This document shows, in pieces, positions 1 to 10,993 of a stretch of 64,000 nucleotides of DNA; position 1 is the stretch's first letter, and each line of letters opens with the position of its first letter. This DNA comes from Manduca sexta (lineage: Eukaryota; Arthropoda; Insecta; Lepidoptera; Sphingidae): assembly GCF_014839805.1 (NCBI RefSeq), contig NC_051138.1:13762983-13826982 (forward strand), written 5' to 3'. Made by a program: the position numbers and the translations under genes. The notes beneath the pieces were generated by a model that was not told where the DNA came from, did no database searches, and saw only the letters and a program-made list of their open reading frames with translations.

Positions 1-1550
1 TCTATTTTTACCAAGCAGCAGAATGTAGTCATTGTTGTGTTCCGGCTCGAAGAATATAAAAAAACATAATATTGTGATGTCTTAAAATAAACAGGCTCGT
101 TATATTCATTGTGTAAGAGTGCTATAGACTCCTACTACCGTAGCGAAACTTTAAAAACCACAATATTTAAAAACCTATTCCTAAACTTAAAACTTGGAAA
201 TGCAAATGCGATCATCTTACTTACTCGTTAGCACCTTGTAATAATAAAAAGAAAAAATATTATGCAAAGTGATCAAATTATCTTACTTTGAAACATAATT
301 TACATAAAATATAAACACAAAAGTAATTCGCCAGTTACAAAACTTAATTGTATTAAAAACCTTTGCGGAAAACAGAAGAACGTAGATACAAACTGTTCTT
401 TGAATGAGTGATAATTGTAAATTAATGACAGGAAAATTAACTACCATGTCGTTCCAATAATTGCCGCGTAATAACAGTTATTCCTGTTTTCTTTCCCGCG
501 AATAAAGTGTTGCCAGATGGAAATAATGGGATTACAATGATTATGTTCTTGTTGTGTTAAATATTTTTAGTGTTTAATAAAAAAAAACAGTTATATTAAA
601 TAATGTAATGGAGTTAGTACGATAAAAAACCCAATTCTTTTGGGCCTGTGGGTGTTTGTGGGCGATAGGGATCACTTGCCATCGGATCAGATTAATTTGC
701 TATCCACAGGGCATTAAAATTCTATTAAAGAAACTAACACTGCCTTTATTGTCAACAATCTAAACCACGTGTATCTCAAATAATTACGAGTTGCTTCTGT
801 CAGAAAACAAAAAAAAATATATATATTTGAATATACAAATTATATAGCGGCCAGTTGTTGCCAAAGTTGGCACATTTGGTAAAACCACATCTCCGCGTTA
901 TCTTCACTTCAAGGCGCATTCACAATGCATTACATCAAAAGTTCACGTAATCATATACGACTATGCGAGGAACCGTTATCTGAGCACATACGACCGTATA
1001 CATCGTAATTTAAGTATAAACGGGGCTTCCGTATGTTGACTGTACGCCGTAATGGGTTTTAATTAAAGCCAAGAATAATCCTATATATTATCCCCCAACG
1101 CCACACCTTATGAACTAATGGTATTGAACACGCGACCACCACTTATTCGCTCCTATAAAAATGTCAGGAGTCTCATTATAAAGTTTGCGAGGTTATAAAT
1201 TGTCACTTTTTGAAATAGGTCTGAATTATATCACAGCTTTATAACGAAAGAATGTGTAGGCATGAATGCGGTATTGTATAAGATAAAAATGATATAAATC
1301 TTAATTAATTTAATTTGGAATAGGGGCCAGCAACTGTACGGTATACCTTAATGCTGAAAATGAAGTGTCCTAAATTTAGAATTGGAAACGAAAAATAATT
1401 TATCTCTGCATATTCGGGAATATTTAAAAATCGAATATAAGCTTACAGTGAAGGTACACCCAAAAATTATATGAAAATTAATATTAAAAAAAAAACACTG
1501 CATAACATAAAATTATTTTAGGTAGAAAATACTCACTATAAATCGTATGA
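1..1550. other. AT-rich stretch without supported genes
   Basis: No frame or RNA gene can be supported here. A short block at about 630-715 resembles, in reverse orientation, the tail of repeat K seen at 18640-18735 (the phrase gatcacttgccatc), so it is probably an old repeat remnant. The rest is AT-rich with short homopolymer runs. Confidence 0.6.
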
Positions 1551-1562
1551 CCTATAAACATA

Positions 1563-1900
1563 ATAATAATAATATCAGCCCTGTATTATATACTTGCCCA
1601 CTGCTGAGCACGGGCCTCCTCTACTACTGAGAGGGATTAGGCCTTAGTCCACCACGCTGGCGTAGTGCGGATTGGTAGACTTCACACATCTGCGAAATTC
1701 CTATAAAGAACTTCTCAGATGTGCAGGTTTCCTCACGATGTTTTCCTTCACCGTTAAAGCGAACGATAAATTCGCAAAGAATACACACATGATTTTAGAA
1801 AAGTCAGAGGTGTGTGCCCTTGGGATTTGAACGTGCGGACATTCTTCTCGGCAGTCCGTTCCACACCCAACTAGGCTATCGCCCCATAAAACATAGAACG
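1563..1900 (-). mobile_element. SINE-A, full-length copy with 12-bp target-site duplication
   Basis: This is a tRNA-derived SINE read on the minus strand. The 5' head carries a box A-like TAGCCTAGTTGG and a box B-like GGTTCAAATCCC (seen reversed near 1875 and 1830), which are the internal RNA polymerase III promoter elements. The 3' end finishes in an ATT-type repeat. The direct repeat CCTATAAACATA flanks the element at 1551-1562 and 1901-1912, which marks retrotransposition by target-primed reverse transcription and sets the borders. Other copies or fragments lie at 4640, 5798, 7624, 25547, 48913, 53338 and 53685. Confidence 0.85.
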
Positions 1901-1912
1901 CCTATAAACATA

Positions 1913-2294
1913 TATACATTTTACTAATGCTGTCAAAACCATCATAAATATGTCAGCATCCAAATAGCCATACTATACTTGTGTGGATCTTATTATAATG
2001 GCTAACGCAAAGAATTCGGGCCCTATGTTTTGTTAGGACTGTCACTTACTGTTTTAGGACAGGAAACGAAAGCACGACAAATGGTTAAGGAAATTATGCT
2101 ATTTGAATACTTTTGGCTTATCGTTTCGTTCATATGGTCATAGAGAAGATTTGGTAGAAATTTTCTGTTTACTGACTACAGTAAACAGAAGTTTTAGGAG
2201 GTTTTTAACCTACTAAGGTTTTAGGACGTCGGCGCATCGTACGGGATACTGTGAATATATGAGCGTTCTTTCCTAGTCTGTACTTTTAATCGAC
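1913..2294. other. Unannotated; contains an 11-bp hairpin
   Basis: No gene is supported. A perfect short hairpin sits at 2163-2190: TTCTGTTTACT at 2163-2173 pairs with AGTAAACAGAA at 2180-2190 across a 6-nt loop. It could be chance or a decayed foldback element. Confidence 0.4.
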
Positions 2295-2480
2295 CTTAGT
2301 AGCATAAAGGTTAAAGGACTAATTGTAATTACACACACAATATATTATTTGTGCTAAAGTAATTACTTTAATCGAGCTACGTTTGTGCGTAGCAAACCGT
2401 AGCACATCTACGCATCGGCTACGAACCGATGCTACAATGCTACGCCTAGCAACATTTTAACCAAATTGGTAGCATATCGA
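2295..2480. repeat. Cluster of GCTACG/CGTAGC motifs
   Basis: GCTAC or its complement GTAGC occurs many times in both orientations, most densely at 2376-2450 in phrases such as CGTAGC, CTACG and GCTACG. The arrangement is palindrome-like and resembles subterminal repeats of a DNA transposon or MITE. No terminal inverted repeat or target duplication was resolved. Confidence 0.4.
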
Positions 2481-2924
2481 AGAAAAAGTTACATATTTAA
2501 TTATAATTAAGTAAGTTTTCAAAATGTTTGCTAAGAACCCAGAAAGCGTTTCTAATAACTTGAAAGCGGTTGACACATTATCTCAGCCAACATTTTCCTG
2601 GTGATTGAATGTTTGCCCGTACAGGAAATTCTGTGAGTAAATATGGATGTACGTTCCTTTTGCAAATGAAACCGTATTTAAACGTGTATTTATAATTTCT
2701 TACATGTATGGCGTATACATAGCCTTACATATAATTTTGCTGTACTATATTTTAGGTTTAAATTACGGAATCCTAAATTGAATAGTATCAAAACACCTGA
2801 ATAGTATAATTACGGATTTTTTGTCGACTTACGCTACATTCCAAGTACTAGTAAATGCCTATATCATTATTTTTACAATTAATTAATATTTTCTAGTACT
2901 CGTTATTTATATTAAACATAAAAT
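2481..2924. other. AT-rich stretch, nothing supported
   Basis: No coding frame, RNA gene or repeat boundary can be supported in this interval. Confidence 0.5.
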
Positions 2925-3050
2925 GGACCGACGATCTGGTGATCGCCGGAGTCTAATGGATGACGGCGGCCCAGAACCATGCCTGTGCTGCTCAATGGGG
3001 GAGGCCTAAGTCCAGCAGTGGACGATTCCCGGCTGAAATGATGATGATTA
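2925..3050 (+). mobile_element. RTE-type LINE 3' end fragment
   Basis: The phrases gaggcctaagtccagcagtgg and ctgaaatgatgatgat are characteristic of the 3' end of lepidopteran RTE-like non-LTR retrotransposons, which end in TGATGA repeats. Only the last ~125 bp remain, so this is a 5'-truncated insertion with no coding capacity. Confidence 0.65.
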
Positions 3051-4177
3051 AATATAAACATTAACAAAAAATAGAAACAGATTTTTTATTACACTTTACA
3101 TATAAATATTATTTCAGTTCATAAATGAAGCGCTTTTGGGTCCTGTCGCGAAGATTATAAGCCGAGCTTTATATGAGGTTTGCGTCGTGTATTTTTAAAA
3201 GACGACATAAAATCGCGTTCTAAAATAAAATATAACTGAAAAAATACAGGGTGTTTTAAGTACTATTGTCATAAATATTGACAGCCTTCACAGCCCATAA
3301 TTGAGGACAATGATTTCTAAGATAGTAATAACTATAAAACAAGATGGCTTGAATGGTACTTATTTTGACAATTTCAATAAATATTCTGTTTCGATCGAAA
3401 ATAATCGACATAGGTTTAAGGAAGGCAATCTAGACTTAATGTTAATTCACGAATACTTAAATGTAAGGGAACAAATTAAGGGTATTTGTGGTACATTTGA
3501 ATGACAAACGATGACTGTTTACAGAACGAGGTAGTTCGTTGACAGACGTACGTAGGTTGGTTGGTGAAATATTGGTGAAAGTATTTCGGAAGTCAGAAAT
3601 TGTTCTTTTTATTTTTAAATTGAATTCGCTTCAGATCCTAATGCTATAAGATCTCTACTTATGGATGAGGTCTGTGTCTACGTGTTTCATGTTAATTTTT
3701 TATTATTGAACTATCTATCCTTAGTATAGGTACTATACTGACACAACTCCCCACAATACTGAATATGGGAAACGCACGTATCCCATCTTACCTATCTGAT
3801 CCCGATGTACCCTATAGTTTACATAAATTATAACTTCATATTTTTCTGTATTCATATTTTAAATCCAATGATTGGTTTAACAGATAAATATACAAATCCT
3901 ATAAAAATTATTATATGTTCTGTTACTTCTTTCTCGCGTCTTCCACGTGTTTTTTTTTATATTTAATGTACAAAGATAATCTACGGTTTTATTATTTGTA
4001 TAGATTAAACCCACGGCTTCGTCACCGTATATCTTTTTCGGAATATATTCACATATATAATGTAATATTTTTTATCTTGAATTCTGTTTACCGTGTACAA
4101 CCAGTTTTATGAACCTAATAAAAAAATATAACCCTTTACAAAAAAACTTTATCTGTATATATAATAATAATAATAGT
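3051..4177. other. AT-rich stretch with chance frames and a possible Helitron scrap
   Basis: The open frames at 3301-3504 and 3915-4112 have AT-driven composition and no recognisable domain, so neither is called a gene. Around 4008-4035 the phrase cccacggcttcgtcaccg resembles the reversed 3' end of Helitron copies at 8169 and 47548, suggesting a decayed Helitron fragment. Confidence 0.45.
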
Positions 4178-4640
4178 TGTGAGGAGAATCCTCACTGAAT
4201 TCCTAAGCGCTGGTGGCTTGGGTTTTGAGCTTCGCCATCGGAGGGTGATTCATTTTTTGTTTGTTGTTATATGAATTGTTTTTTTCCTTTTTTTTCTCAC
4301 ACAGAATCATTACAGACGTATTCCGATGCGAAAATGTGGGGTAACTATTATTAACTTAAAATTAAAAAACAATTAAGTATAGACCTAAAAAAAAACAATC
4401 ATACACATTATTAAAACAGAACAAAATAAAACATAAAATTAATAAATACTAATCCTTAGGTATAACATAGAATAAATAACAAAATCTTTGCCAGTTCACT
4501 CCACTTACATGCCAAAATAACTGTTTGGGCATGTACATCATTAATGATCCTTCTCGCTCCGGTGAAAGCCGCTTTTGCCAAGATATAATTAAACATACGT
4601 ATAAAAATTTAAAAAAAGGACTTTACAAATAAAGAGGATT
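4178..4640 (+). mobile_element. SINE-J copy with a long interior
   Basis: The left part (4184-4280, phrase gagcttcgccatcggagg) and the right part (about 4600-4640, phrase aaaggactttacaaataaag) both match the second copy at 30568-30875, so they belong to one repeat. The interior at about 4290-4600 is absent from that copy. On the minus strand it holds a 46-codon frame (4456-4596) with coding-like composition, including AKAAFTGARRIINDVHAQTV. On the plus strand a splice-acceptor-like tract ends at about 4307. The interior may be part of the full element or an insertion in it. Confidence 0.5.
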
Positions 4641-4762
4641 ATAATAATATCAGCTCTATATTATATACTGTCTCACTGCTGAGCACGGGCCTCCTCTATT
4701 ATCGAGAGAGATTAGGTCTTAGTCCACCACGCTGGCCTAGTGCAGATTAACAGACTTCATAT
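4640..4762 (-). mobile_element. SINE-A, 5'-truncated tail fragment
   Basis: Only the 3' third of SINE-A is present, reversed: the ATT-type tail, the phrase cactgctgagcacgggcctcc and the block ending near the sequence for ttcatatac. The tRNA-like head is missing, so this copy is 5'-truncated. Confidence 0.75.
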
Positions 4763-5460
4763 ACCCTTAAAATTCACTCCCAATCATCGCCACTTCCTGT
4801 TTATATGTTAGTACACAATATCTGTGGTGTATTACTCAGTTTGCATCGTAGTACATTATCGACGTTGTTAGCCAAAATATTCCCATTTTATCGTTGAAAA
4901 TGTCGTGTGCATCCTTTTGATTACCTGCCAAAACATGTTTCCTTAGAAAATATTATGCATGCACGGCTCGCTGAAGACAAAGGTGTAATGTTACATACAA
5001 AAAGGCTTACCTACTTGCCGGTGCACGTAGCCTTGCACTAAGGACGCTTTCATAATGCAGCTTTAACGTGGAAAAATATTGTAGACATTATGTACAGCTC
5101 GTTAGTCATGCGAAGAGTTTTACGTTCTTAATTTGAAATATTTTTTGTAAAAAAGTTGTGTAAGTTATAAATATAAAAGTTTGCAATATTCGTTTGCCTA
5201 TCATGGGTATGTCAGAAAAATTGATGGAACTTATGTATTTATGAGAAGTACACGATAATCTAGTTGCAAATGGAATGTGGAGTCGAATTCCTGCAAGTTT
5301 AAAATTGAAGGCACAAACCTCTGTCTTTTTAAAGTAATAAGTGCAATGTTTATAAATTATCGTTAGCTGTACCAGTGACGCAAATCATTGTGAGGAAATC
5401 TACATACTTAACAATTCTACATTTTTTTATAGCTTTACAATAAAAAAAATGTATAATTCA
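4763..5460. other. Unannotated
   Basis: No gene, RNA or repeat boundary is supported. The composition is AT-rich with short, stop-interrupted frames. Confidence 0.5.
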
Positions 5461-5735
5461 ATGACGAGACGAGCTGGCCGTTTGTCTGATGGTAAGCGAC
5501 GACCGCCTATAAATAGTAGAAATACCATCTAACACCTTGAATTACAAAGTATTGTATGGTATTCTACTGCGCTCGCCGTCCGGAGACATGAGGTGTTAAT
5601 TCTTATTATTTCCAGTAGTTACACTGGCTACAATGTCCTTCAAACTGGAACACAACAGTGACTGGTTGGCTGCAGAAATAGACATTGCCATGGTACCTAC
5701 CCAGGCAGACTCTCACATATGAGAGACCTTCCAAC
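5461..5735 (+). repeat. Dispersed repeat family B, copy 1
   Basis: This copy matches those at 18771, 54244 and (reversed) 31985. Diagnostic phrases are ctgatggtaagcgac near the start, actgcgctcgcc in the middle and cacatatgagagacc at the end. The family has no recognisable tRNA head or coding frame; it could be the 3' region of a LINE or a non-autonomous element. Class is not resolved. Confidence 0.7.
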
Positions 5736-5770
5736 AGTCGGTCGATACTACATAAGAATCGAAAGTATTG

Positions 5771-6045
5771 GGATTCCGCACTGGGCTAGCGTGCTAATAA
5801 TAATAATAATAATATCAGCCCTGTATTATATACTTGCCCACTGCTGAGAACGGGCCTCGTCTACTACTGGGAGGGATTAGGCCTTAGTCCACCACGCTGG
5901 CCTAGTGCGGATTGGTAGACTTCACACACCTTCGAAATTCCTATAGAGAATTCCTATTCCCTAGCGTGCTAAACTAAATCGTAAATCCGCTTAGTAGTAG
6001 AGAAGGGTTTTACTCAGCAGTGGACATCGCATAATCCAGGGCTGA
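5771..6045 (+). mobile_element. Old SINE-A-like tail, split by a younger SINE-A
   Basis: The flanks at 5771-5797 and 5973-6045 form one diverged SINE-A-type tail in plus orientation (ccgcactgggctagcg, then cttagtagtagagaag and ccagggctgatta). A younger, oppositely oriented SINE-A interrupts it at 5798-5960. Confidence 0.65.
5798..5960 (-). mobile_element. SINE-A, 5'-truncated, 12-bp target-site duplication
   Basis: The tail and about half of the body of SINE-A are present in reverse. The direct repeat CTAGCGTGCTAA occurs at 5786-5797 and 5961-5972 and marks the insertion borders exactly. The tRNA head is absent although the target duplication is intact, so truncation happened during integration. 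Confidence 0.85.
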
Positions 6046-7101
6046 TTATATTTTTGGATTTATAAGATTAGTACGTACATTGTGGACAAACGTTGTTTTT
6101 ATCCCTGGTAAAGCACAGCGGATAAATTTATTCGGGGACGACGTAGGCGGCTTCTGAATCAGAGAAGTACGATATAACTAATAAGGAAAATTTTAATAAA
6201 CTTTATCAAGTCAAGATAAGAAATATTTTTCCTTTCATAAGCGAATATGCGTGGGCGTTATGACCATTTACATTACGTTTCTCATTTATTTATTTGCAAC
6301 TTTTATAAAGATTGTTTTTCCACATAACTTATTTATAGACATGGCTCTTTGGAAATACCTTTTTTTCCTTAATTTCTAGTTATTTTTCAACCAACATAAA
6401 TAATTATAGAATTAAAATAATTAACTGTGTAATATGCACACCATTGCAGTATATAAAAATATGACTTCTCTTACTTTACTTTCTACTTAGCGAATATAGT
6501 GATATGTGTACACATTCAATGAAATAATAAAAAATCTTTTCTTTTGAAAAACCACTTCTCACCACCGCAAAAAAAAATACATTTTCCAATACACCATTAT
6601 AACGCCACCTTACAAACTTGCTTGATGATTGCTACGTGATCAGAATGACGCTGCGAATGGAATGGATAGGCGACACCGTTTCTCTTGTCATCTGATATGT
6701 TCTTTCGAAATTTGATTCACCTTTTACCGAATTGTTTTGATTTATCTCTATTCGCTTTTATGTTTAGTATTATGGACTATATGTGGCAAGCAACGAGGAA
6801 GTCATAAGTTAGTTGTTATCGTATTAGTTTCAATACAACTTATGGTTTAATCATATTTTAATTTAATTTATCAACATCGCGAACTTGAACTCTACAAAAA
6901 CGCCTGAATACTAAAAAAAAGGTATCAAAATATTGTTCTTTTATTGAATATTTTATAACATCATGTAACATTAATTATAACATGCGTAATTTCGAAATAA
7001 ATTTATTCTACAAATTACGGGGTTTTACCTAGTCAACAACTAATTAACATATAACCTCAAAATATTATGTTACTAATAATTAAAATAATAATAATAATAT
7101 A
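6046..7101. other. AT-rich stretch, nothing supported
   Basis: No coding frame of credible composition and no repeat border were found. Confidence 0.5.
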
Positions 7102-7623
7102 GAGTGCGTTCGGCTAATTTCGGACGGCTTTTCGGTGTGTTGCGAGGAGTTTCGAAAGTATTTTTTTTCTCATAAAATATTTAAGCGATACCAACATTTT
7201 ATACATGAAACTGGTTATTATTAATGCTACTTTATGTGATAATTTAATCATCTTCCAATTCTCTCTGTGTAAGCTTAAAAATAGATGATAATATCAGTAC
7301 AGAAATTTAAAACCCTTAGAAAAGATCGGACCTTTGCGGGGTAAGTTCGGACTCCGTTCTAATAACGTTCTAATGCTGGTATGATAAGGTCCACAAAATC
7401 AAACAAGTCTCAAAAATGTTAAAAAGAGCAAAATCCACCTTTTTTGTTTCAATGCACATAGCGCACACGTTCTTGGTCGTAGCATCAACTGTGGTATCTA
7501 GGGCGGGGCAAAAAGAGACAGAGTAGCCGCTTACATAGCTTAAACTAAAAAAATAACTATAGATTCGTGGTATTTTTTCGTTATACGATCTTAACCCGTA
7601 TCCGATCTTACCCGAACGCACCT
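7102..7623. mobile_element. TA-flanked MITE with ~23-bp terminal inverted repeats
   Basis: The left end GAGTGCGTTCGGCTAATT matches the reverse complement of the right end (AGGTGCGTTCGGGTAAGA) at about 18 of 23 positions. A TA dinucleotide lies on each side (7100-7101 and 7624-7625), consistent with a Tc1/mariner-type MITE. The motif TAAG(A/T)TCGGA recurs internally near 7325-7350. A minus-strand 83-codon frame begins in the right repeat and is probably fortuitous. Confidence 0.6.
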
Positions 7624-7945
7624 TAATAATATCAGCCCTGTATTATGTACTTGCCCACTGCTGAGCACGGGCCTCCTCCACTACTGAGAGGGATTAGGCC
7701 TTAGTCCACCACGCGGGCCTAGTTCGGATCGGTAGACTTCACACACCTTCGAAATTTCTATAGAGAACTTCTCAGATGTGCAGGTTTCCTCACGATGTTT
7801 TCCTTCACCGTTAAAGCGAACGATAAATTCACAAAGAATACACAAATAATTTTTTAGATAAGTCAGAGGTGTGTGCCCTTACGATTTGAACCTGCGGACA
7901 TTCGTCTTGGCAGTCCATTCCACACCCAACTAGGCAATCGCCGCG
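7624..7945 (-). mobile_element. SINE-A, near full length
   Basis: The tail, body and tRNA-like head are all recognisable in reverse orientation, with box B-like sequence near 7890 and box A-like near 7935. The tail directly abuts the right end of the MITE at 7102-7623. No clean target duplication was seen. Confidence 0.8.
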
Positions 7946-8168
7946 TCATAATTAAAATAATGATCGTGAATTATAATATTTAGATTCCCTTCGAAACGAA
8001 TTTTTTGGGATCGCTATAAATAGCTGGATGTAAAATTTTATGGAAAACATTAATTATAGCTCATTAAGTACTTAATGATATTTAAAATAGGATCTTATTT
8101 ATAAACGGATAGACTTTGTTAAAACATGATACTTTAAACAATAAAGGCCGATTATTTTAATCATCAAA

Positions 8169-8412
8169 CTAACTTTGGCCCGCGGCTTCGTCCGTGTATA
8201 GGAGTTTTGCGGGATAGAAGTCTCGCTATATATTTTCCCGAGACAAAAAATAGCCTATAACATTCCTAGCGTCTTAAACTCCATAATAGGGATGAGGAGG
8301 ATCTTAAACTATCTCCATACCAAATTTCATAAAAATCCGTTTAGTAGATTTTGAGAAAATCGATCACATACAGACAGACTGAAAAGGGGACTTTGTTTTA
8401 TAATATGTATAA
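8169..8412 (-). mobile_element. Non-autonomous Helitron, degenerate ends
   Basis: Reversed, the sequence runs from TACATATTATAAAACAAAG to CCGCGGGCCAAAGTTAG, the layout of lepidopteran Helitrons whose 3' end is a short GC hairpin followed by CTAG. Here CTAG has become TTAG. Interior phrases (ctatatattttcccgaga, aaaatccgtt.agtagattttgagaaaatcgat) are shared with the fragment at 47548. Confidence 0.65.
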
Positions 8413-8484
8413 ACTATTAACTGACTGAACAAAAAATAAATACAACCTTTTTTGTCCACACGATTGCCATTTACAATCTAGCAT

Positions 8485-8600
8485 TATACCCTGTATTATA
8501 CCAGGTCATTTTGACATTGTGTTAACAAATGAAACTACATATCTACTCGTCTTCTCTTTCTATGCTAATATTGTGCCAAAAAATATTTTGTGAAATATAA
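8485..8600 (+). repeat. Repeat family I fragment
   Basis: The phrase ggtcattttgacattgtgtt followed by aacaaatgaaact is repeated in diverged form at 63150-63190, so it belongs to a dispersed family. Class unknown. Confidence 0.4.
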
Positions 8601-8650
8601 CAAAATACCCCGGTTTTCCTTTTTGGATTATTTGTTATTTTTTTTAATAA

Positions 8651-8735
8651 TGATTTCTTATGTTTACGCGAATGTTAGACATTGAAATAAAACTAAAAAC
8701 TATTTAACGGATTTTATCGCGGTTATTTTTTTTTA
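8651..8735. repeat. Repeat F fragment
   Basis: The block cttatgtttacgcgaatg with gttagacattgaaata is almost identical to 51121-51160 and similar to 56826-56880. The remainder (gattttatcgcggtt) is the reverse of the other end of repeat F. A splice-acceptor-like tract follows at about 8743 but is not called. Confidence 0.55.
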
Positions 8736-8891
8736 ATTTCAGCAAACAGGGCGTGTGAATGTTATTCTGAATGAAAGTGTAATGTTGCCGTTGTGATGAA
8801 TTATCTTATAGTAGTAATGGCTTTAGGGCGTAAATTTAAATTACTTTTTATTTAGTTTATTCGAAACTTATACTTTTTATTTAACATCCAC

Positions 8892-9383
8892 TAGTGGCGA
8901 AGGGTGAAAATTTTCAAAAGGGAACCCGAAGAAATATTTTTTTCTACAGATGTAACACGCATTTTACAATAAAAATAAAATTAGTAAAATATCGTAGTAT
9001 CTAATAATTTCCTTCTAACATGAACATGTCTAAACTCTAAATTTTAAAAATAATCACATATTATTTTGAACATAGATAGGTATCTAAAAGAGTCCAACAA
9101 AAATTAATAACGCACACTATACACAAACACTAATTAATACATTCTAAATTTTTAAAAAATTTGTGCCAATGTTTCAACATGAAGCCGCAAATTCTCGGGT
9201 ACGAATTAATACTATGTACCGTTATAGTTGAAATTTTGATTTAATTGAATAAGTATAAGATGACTTGTTTGAATATATTATTATTATTTTAGTTATATTT
9301 GTTATGTTTTTCTTTTATTATTTTTAATTAATTTATAAAAGGTAACCCGGTAGGAATCGGCTTGTATGGACGCTTCGCCACTG
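8892..9383. mobile_element. hAT-type MITE with 8-bp target duplication
   Basis: The 8-bp direct repeat ACATCCAC flanks the element at 8884-8891 and 9384-9391. The ends are inverted: TAGTGGCGAAGGGT at the left and CAGTGGCGAAGCGT on the complement of the right, 12 of 14 matching. An 8-bp duplication and CAGTGG-like termini are typical of hAT elements. The 492-bp interior is AT-rich with no transposase frame, so the copy is non-autonomous. Confidence 0.8.
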
Positions 9384-9391
9384 ACATCCAC

Positions 9392-9954
9392 GGTTCAAAT
9401 ACCTAACTTATTATGATGATATTTTCAAGAAGATAAATATGTGGTTGCGACACAGACAAAATATTCACATCAACAAATGTTGACGGTCCGTGCATGATAC
9501 GCGACGGTGTTAGTCGGTGACGGAACGGTCTAGTGGACAAACTCATATATTTCAATTCAAAGAATGTTCTTTCCTCACAGGTGGTTCAGCACGGTCAAAG
9601 TGGTAAATGGTATAATGGGCAGTTTCTTTTAATCTGTCGATGGGAGTATCATGGCGCTTAGATTTAACCAAAGAGCATTTATACCCGTGTCATTAAGTAG
9701 AGGATAAAAATTTAAACTTGCTAAATTATCTCAAACTGAGATATTGAACTAACATTATATCTAATTACTTTTTTTTTATTTATTAAAAATCCACAGGCCT
9801 TCATACTAGAGTGACACAATGTGATACACTTATCTTAAGGTCAATAACGGATTTACATTTCGTTTACACGTTTAAATAACAGGCAGTCAAAAGTGGGATA
9901 GTGTCTCTAGAAGAGCAGTTATATGAGTGGATGTGTGCCTGTGTACTTAGTAAT
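9392..9954. other. Unannotated
   Basis: No feature is supported. The block at 9480-9545 is a little richer in GC but has no frame or repeat match seen here. Confidence 0.45.
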
Positions 9955-10065
9955 TTTAAACGGCCGGCATGATTGTGTCGACTGGCGAGAATAATCATCT
10001 CTCGTCAATCGACACTATTTGGGCCTCAATCCGCGTACTATTAGGTGCAATGGGAAAACTTAGCC
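9955..10065 (+). mobile_element. SINE/LINE-tail family D, partial copy
   Basis: The phrases gccggcatgattgtgtcgac, atcatctctcgtcaatcgac and attaggtgcaatggg match the right half of family D, seen more completely at 46972, 54985 and 59613. The 5' portion is missing or too diverged. Confidence 0.65.
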
Positions 10066-10439
10066 AGGTCATATACAATAAAAAATATTGCAAATAATTA
10101 TACAGCCACTAACAAACATAACAAGGTCAGTAGCTGCGTCTAGCCGAATCTGACAAAATATCGTAAAACATTTAACACATGAATTGATGCTGTTGCTTAG
10201 ATAAATGAATTCACAATACCGCTAACGGTGATAAAAAAAAAACCTACGTGCTCGCAGCGGCGAAAACCGGATACATCCGGTATTCGGGTAGTTGTTATGA
10301 TTAATGACAAGGGGCTCACAGTTCAACAAAAAGTAAACGCAAATGAACTGTTTCCGTTGAGCGTTGAGTGATTTCTGTTACTAATGTAACATGATTTACG
10401 ATTTGCAAGGAGATAGATATTATGGCCAAAATCGACCTT

Positions 10440-10590
10440 CCCGGCCCCGCTTATATTCTGTAATTTTTGTTTACCGAAGAGTTGATAACAAGTGTCCAGT
10501 TATTGGTGGACGCGGGTTGCTAAAGTCCAGACTGGTTGACGATCATTATGGAAGCCTAAATTCATCAGTGGACGGAGTAAGGCATGAATC
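10440..10590 (+). mobile_element. RTE-type LINE 3' end fragment
   Basis: The block ggttgctaaagtccagactgg followed by gaagcctaaattcatcagtgg is a diverged 3' coding/UTR end of an RTE-like retrotransposon. The 115-codon frame across 10391-10738 is an artefact of this fragment plus the antisense of the adjoining SINE-C. Confidence 0.55.
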
Positions 10591-10970
10591 ACTCCTAGCC
10601 GAATTTCGGCCACGGCAGCCAATCTCAACGGAGATCAGCCAGGTACGCAGGAGAATATCATACGATATAGCGCCCAAGTGCATGCGCAATACACAAGTGT
10701 ACTCTCTGTTCCTTTATTCTCATCGTCCTATAAGATAGAAAATTTACATGACCGGATAGGAATCAGGCGCAGGACCAATGGCTTTACGTGCTTTCCGAAT
10801 CACGGGAGTATCACACTGCCAACATCCTGACTCCAAGCTGCGACTGAGTATTTTTTTTAAGATGGAAAAACCCAGTCGCAATTATTTTGGCCCGACCTAC
10901 GATTCGAACCTAGGACCTCAACTACAACCAATTAAACCGACCAATTACAACTACGCCACTGAGGCAGTCA
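10591..10970 (-). mobile_element. SINE-C, near full length
   Basis: In reverse, the copy runs from the shared tRNA-like head (gactgcctcagtggcgtag, box B-like ggttcgaatcg near 10900) through the body (ccattggtcctgcgcctg) to the end ccgaaattcggctagga. No A-rich tail is present. A clean target duplication was not resolved. Confidence 0.8.
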
Positions 10971-10993
10971 AAAGCATATCAAAGGCAGAATAA

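Noticed and set aside
8744..8800. Acceptor-like tract followed by a 17-codon frame ending in TGA.
   Set aside because: The pyrimidine tract belongs to a repeat F end; the frame is too short to support.
10391..10738. 115-codon plus-strand frame.
   Set aside because: It spans an RTE tail and the reverse of SINE-C; no protein signature.
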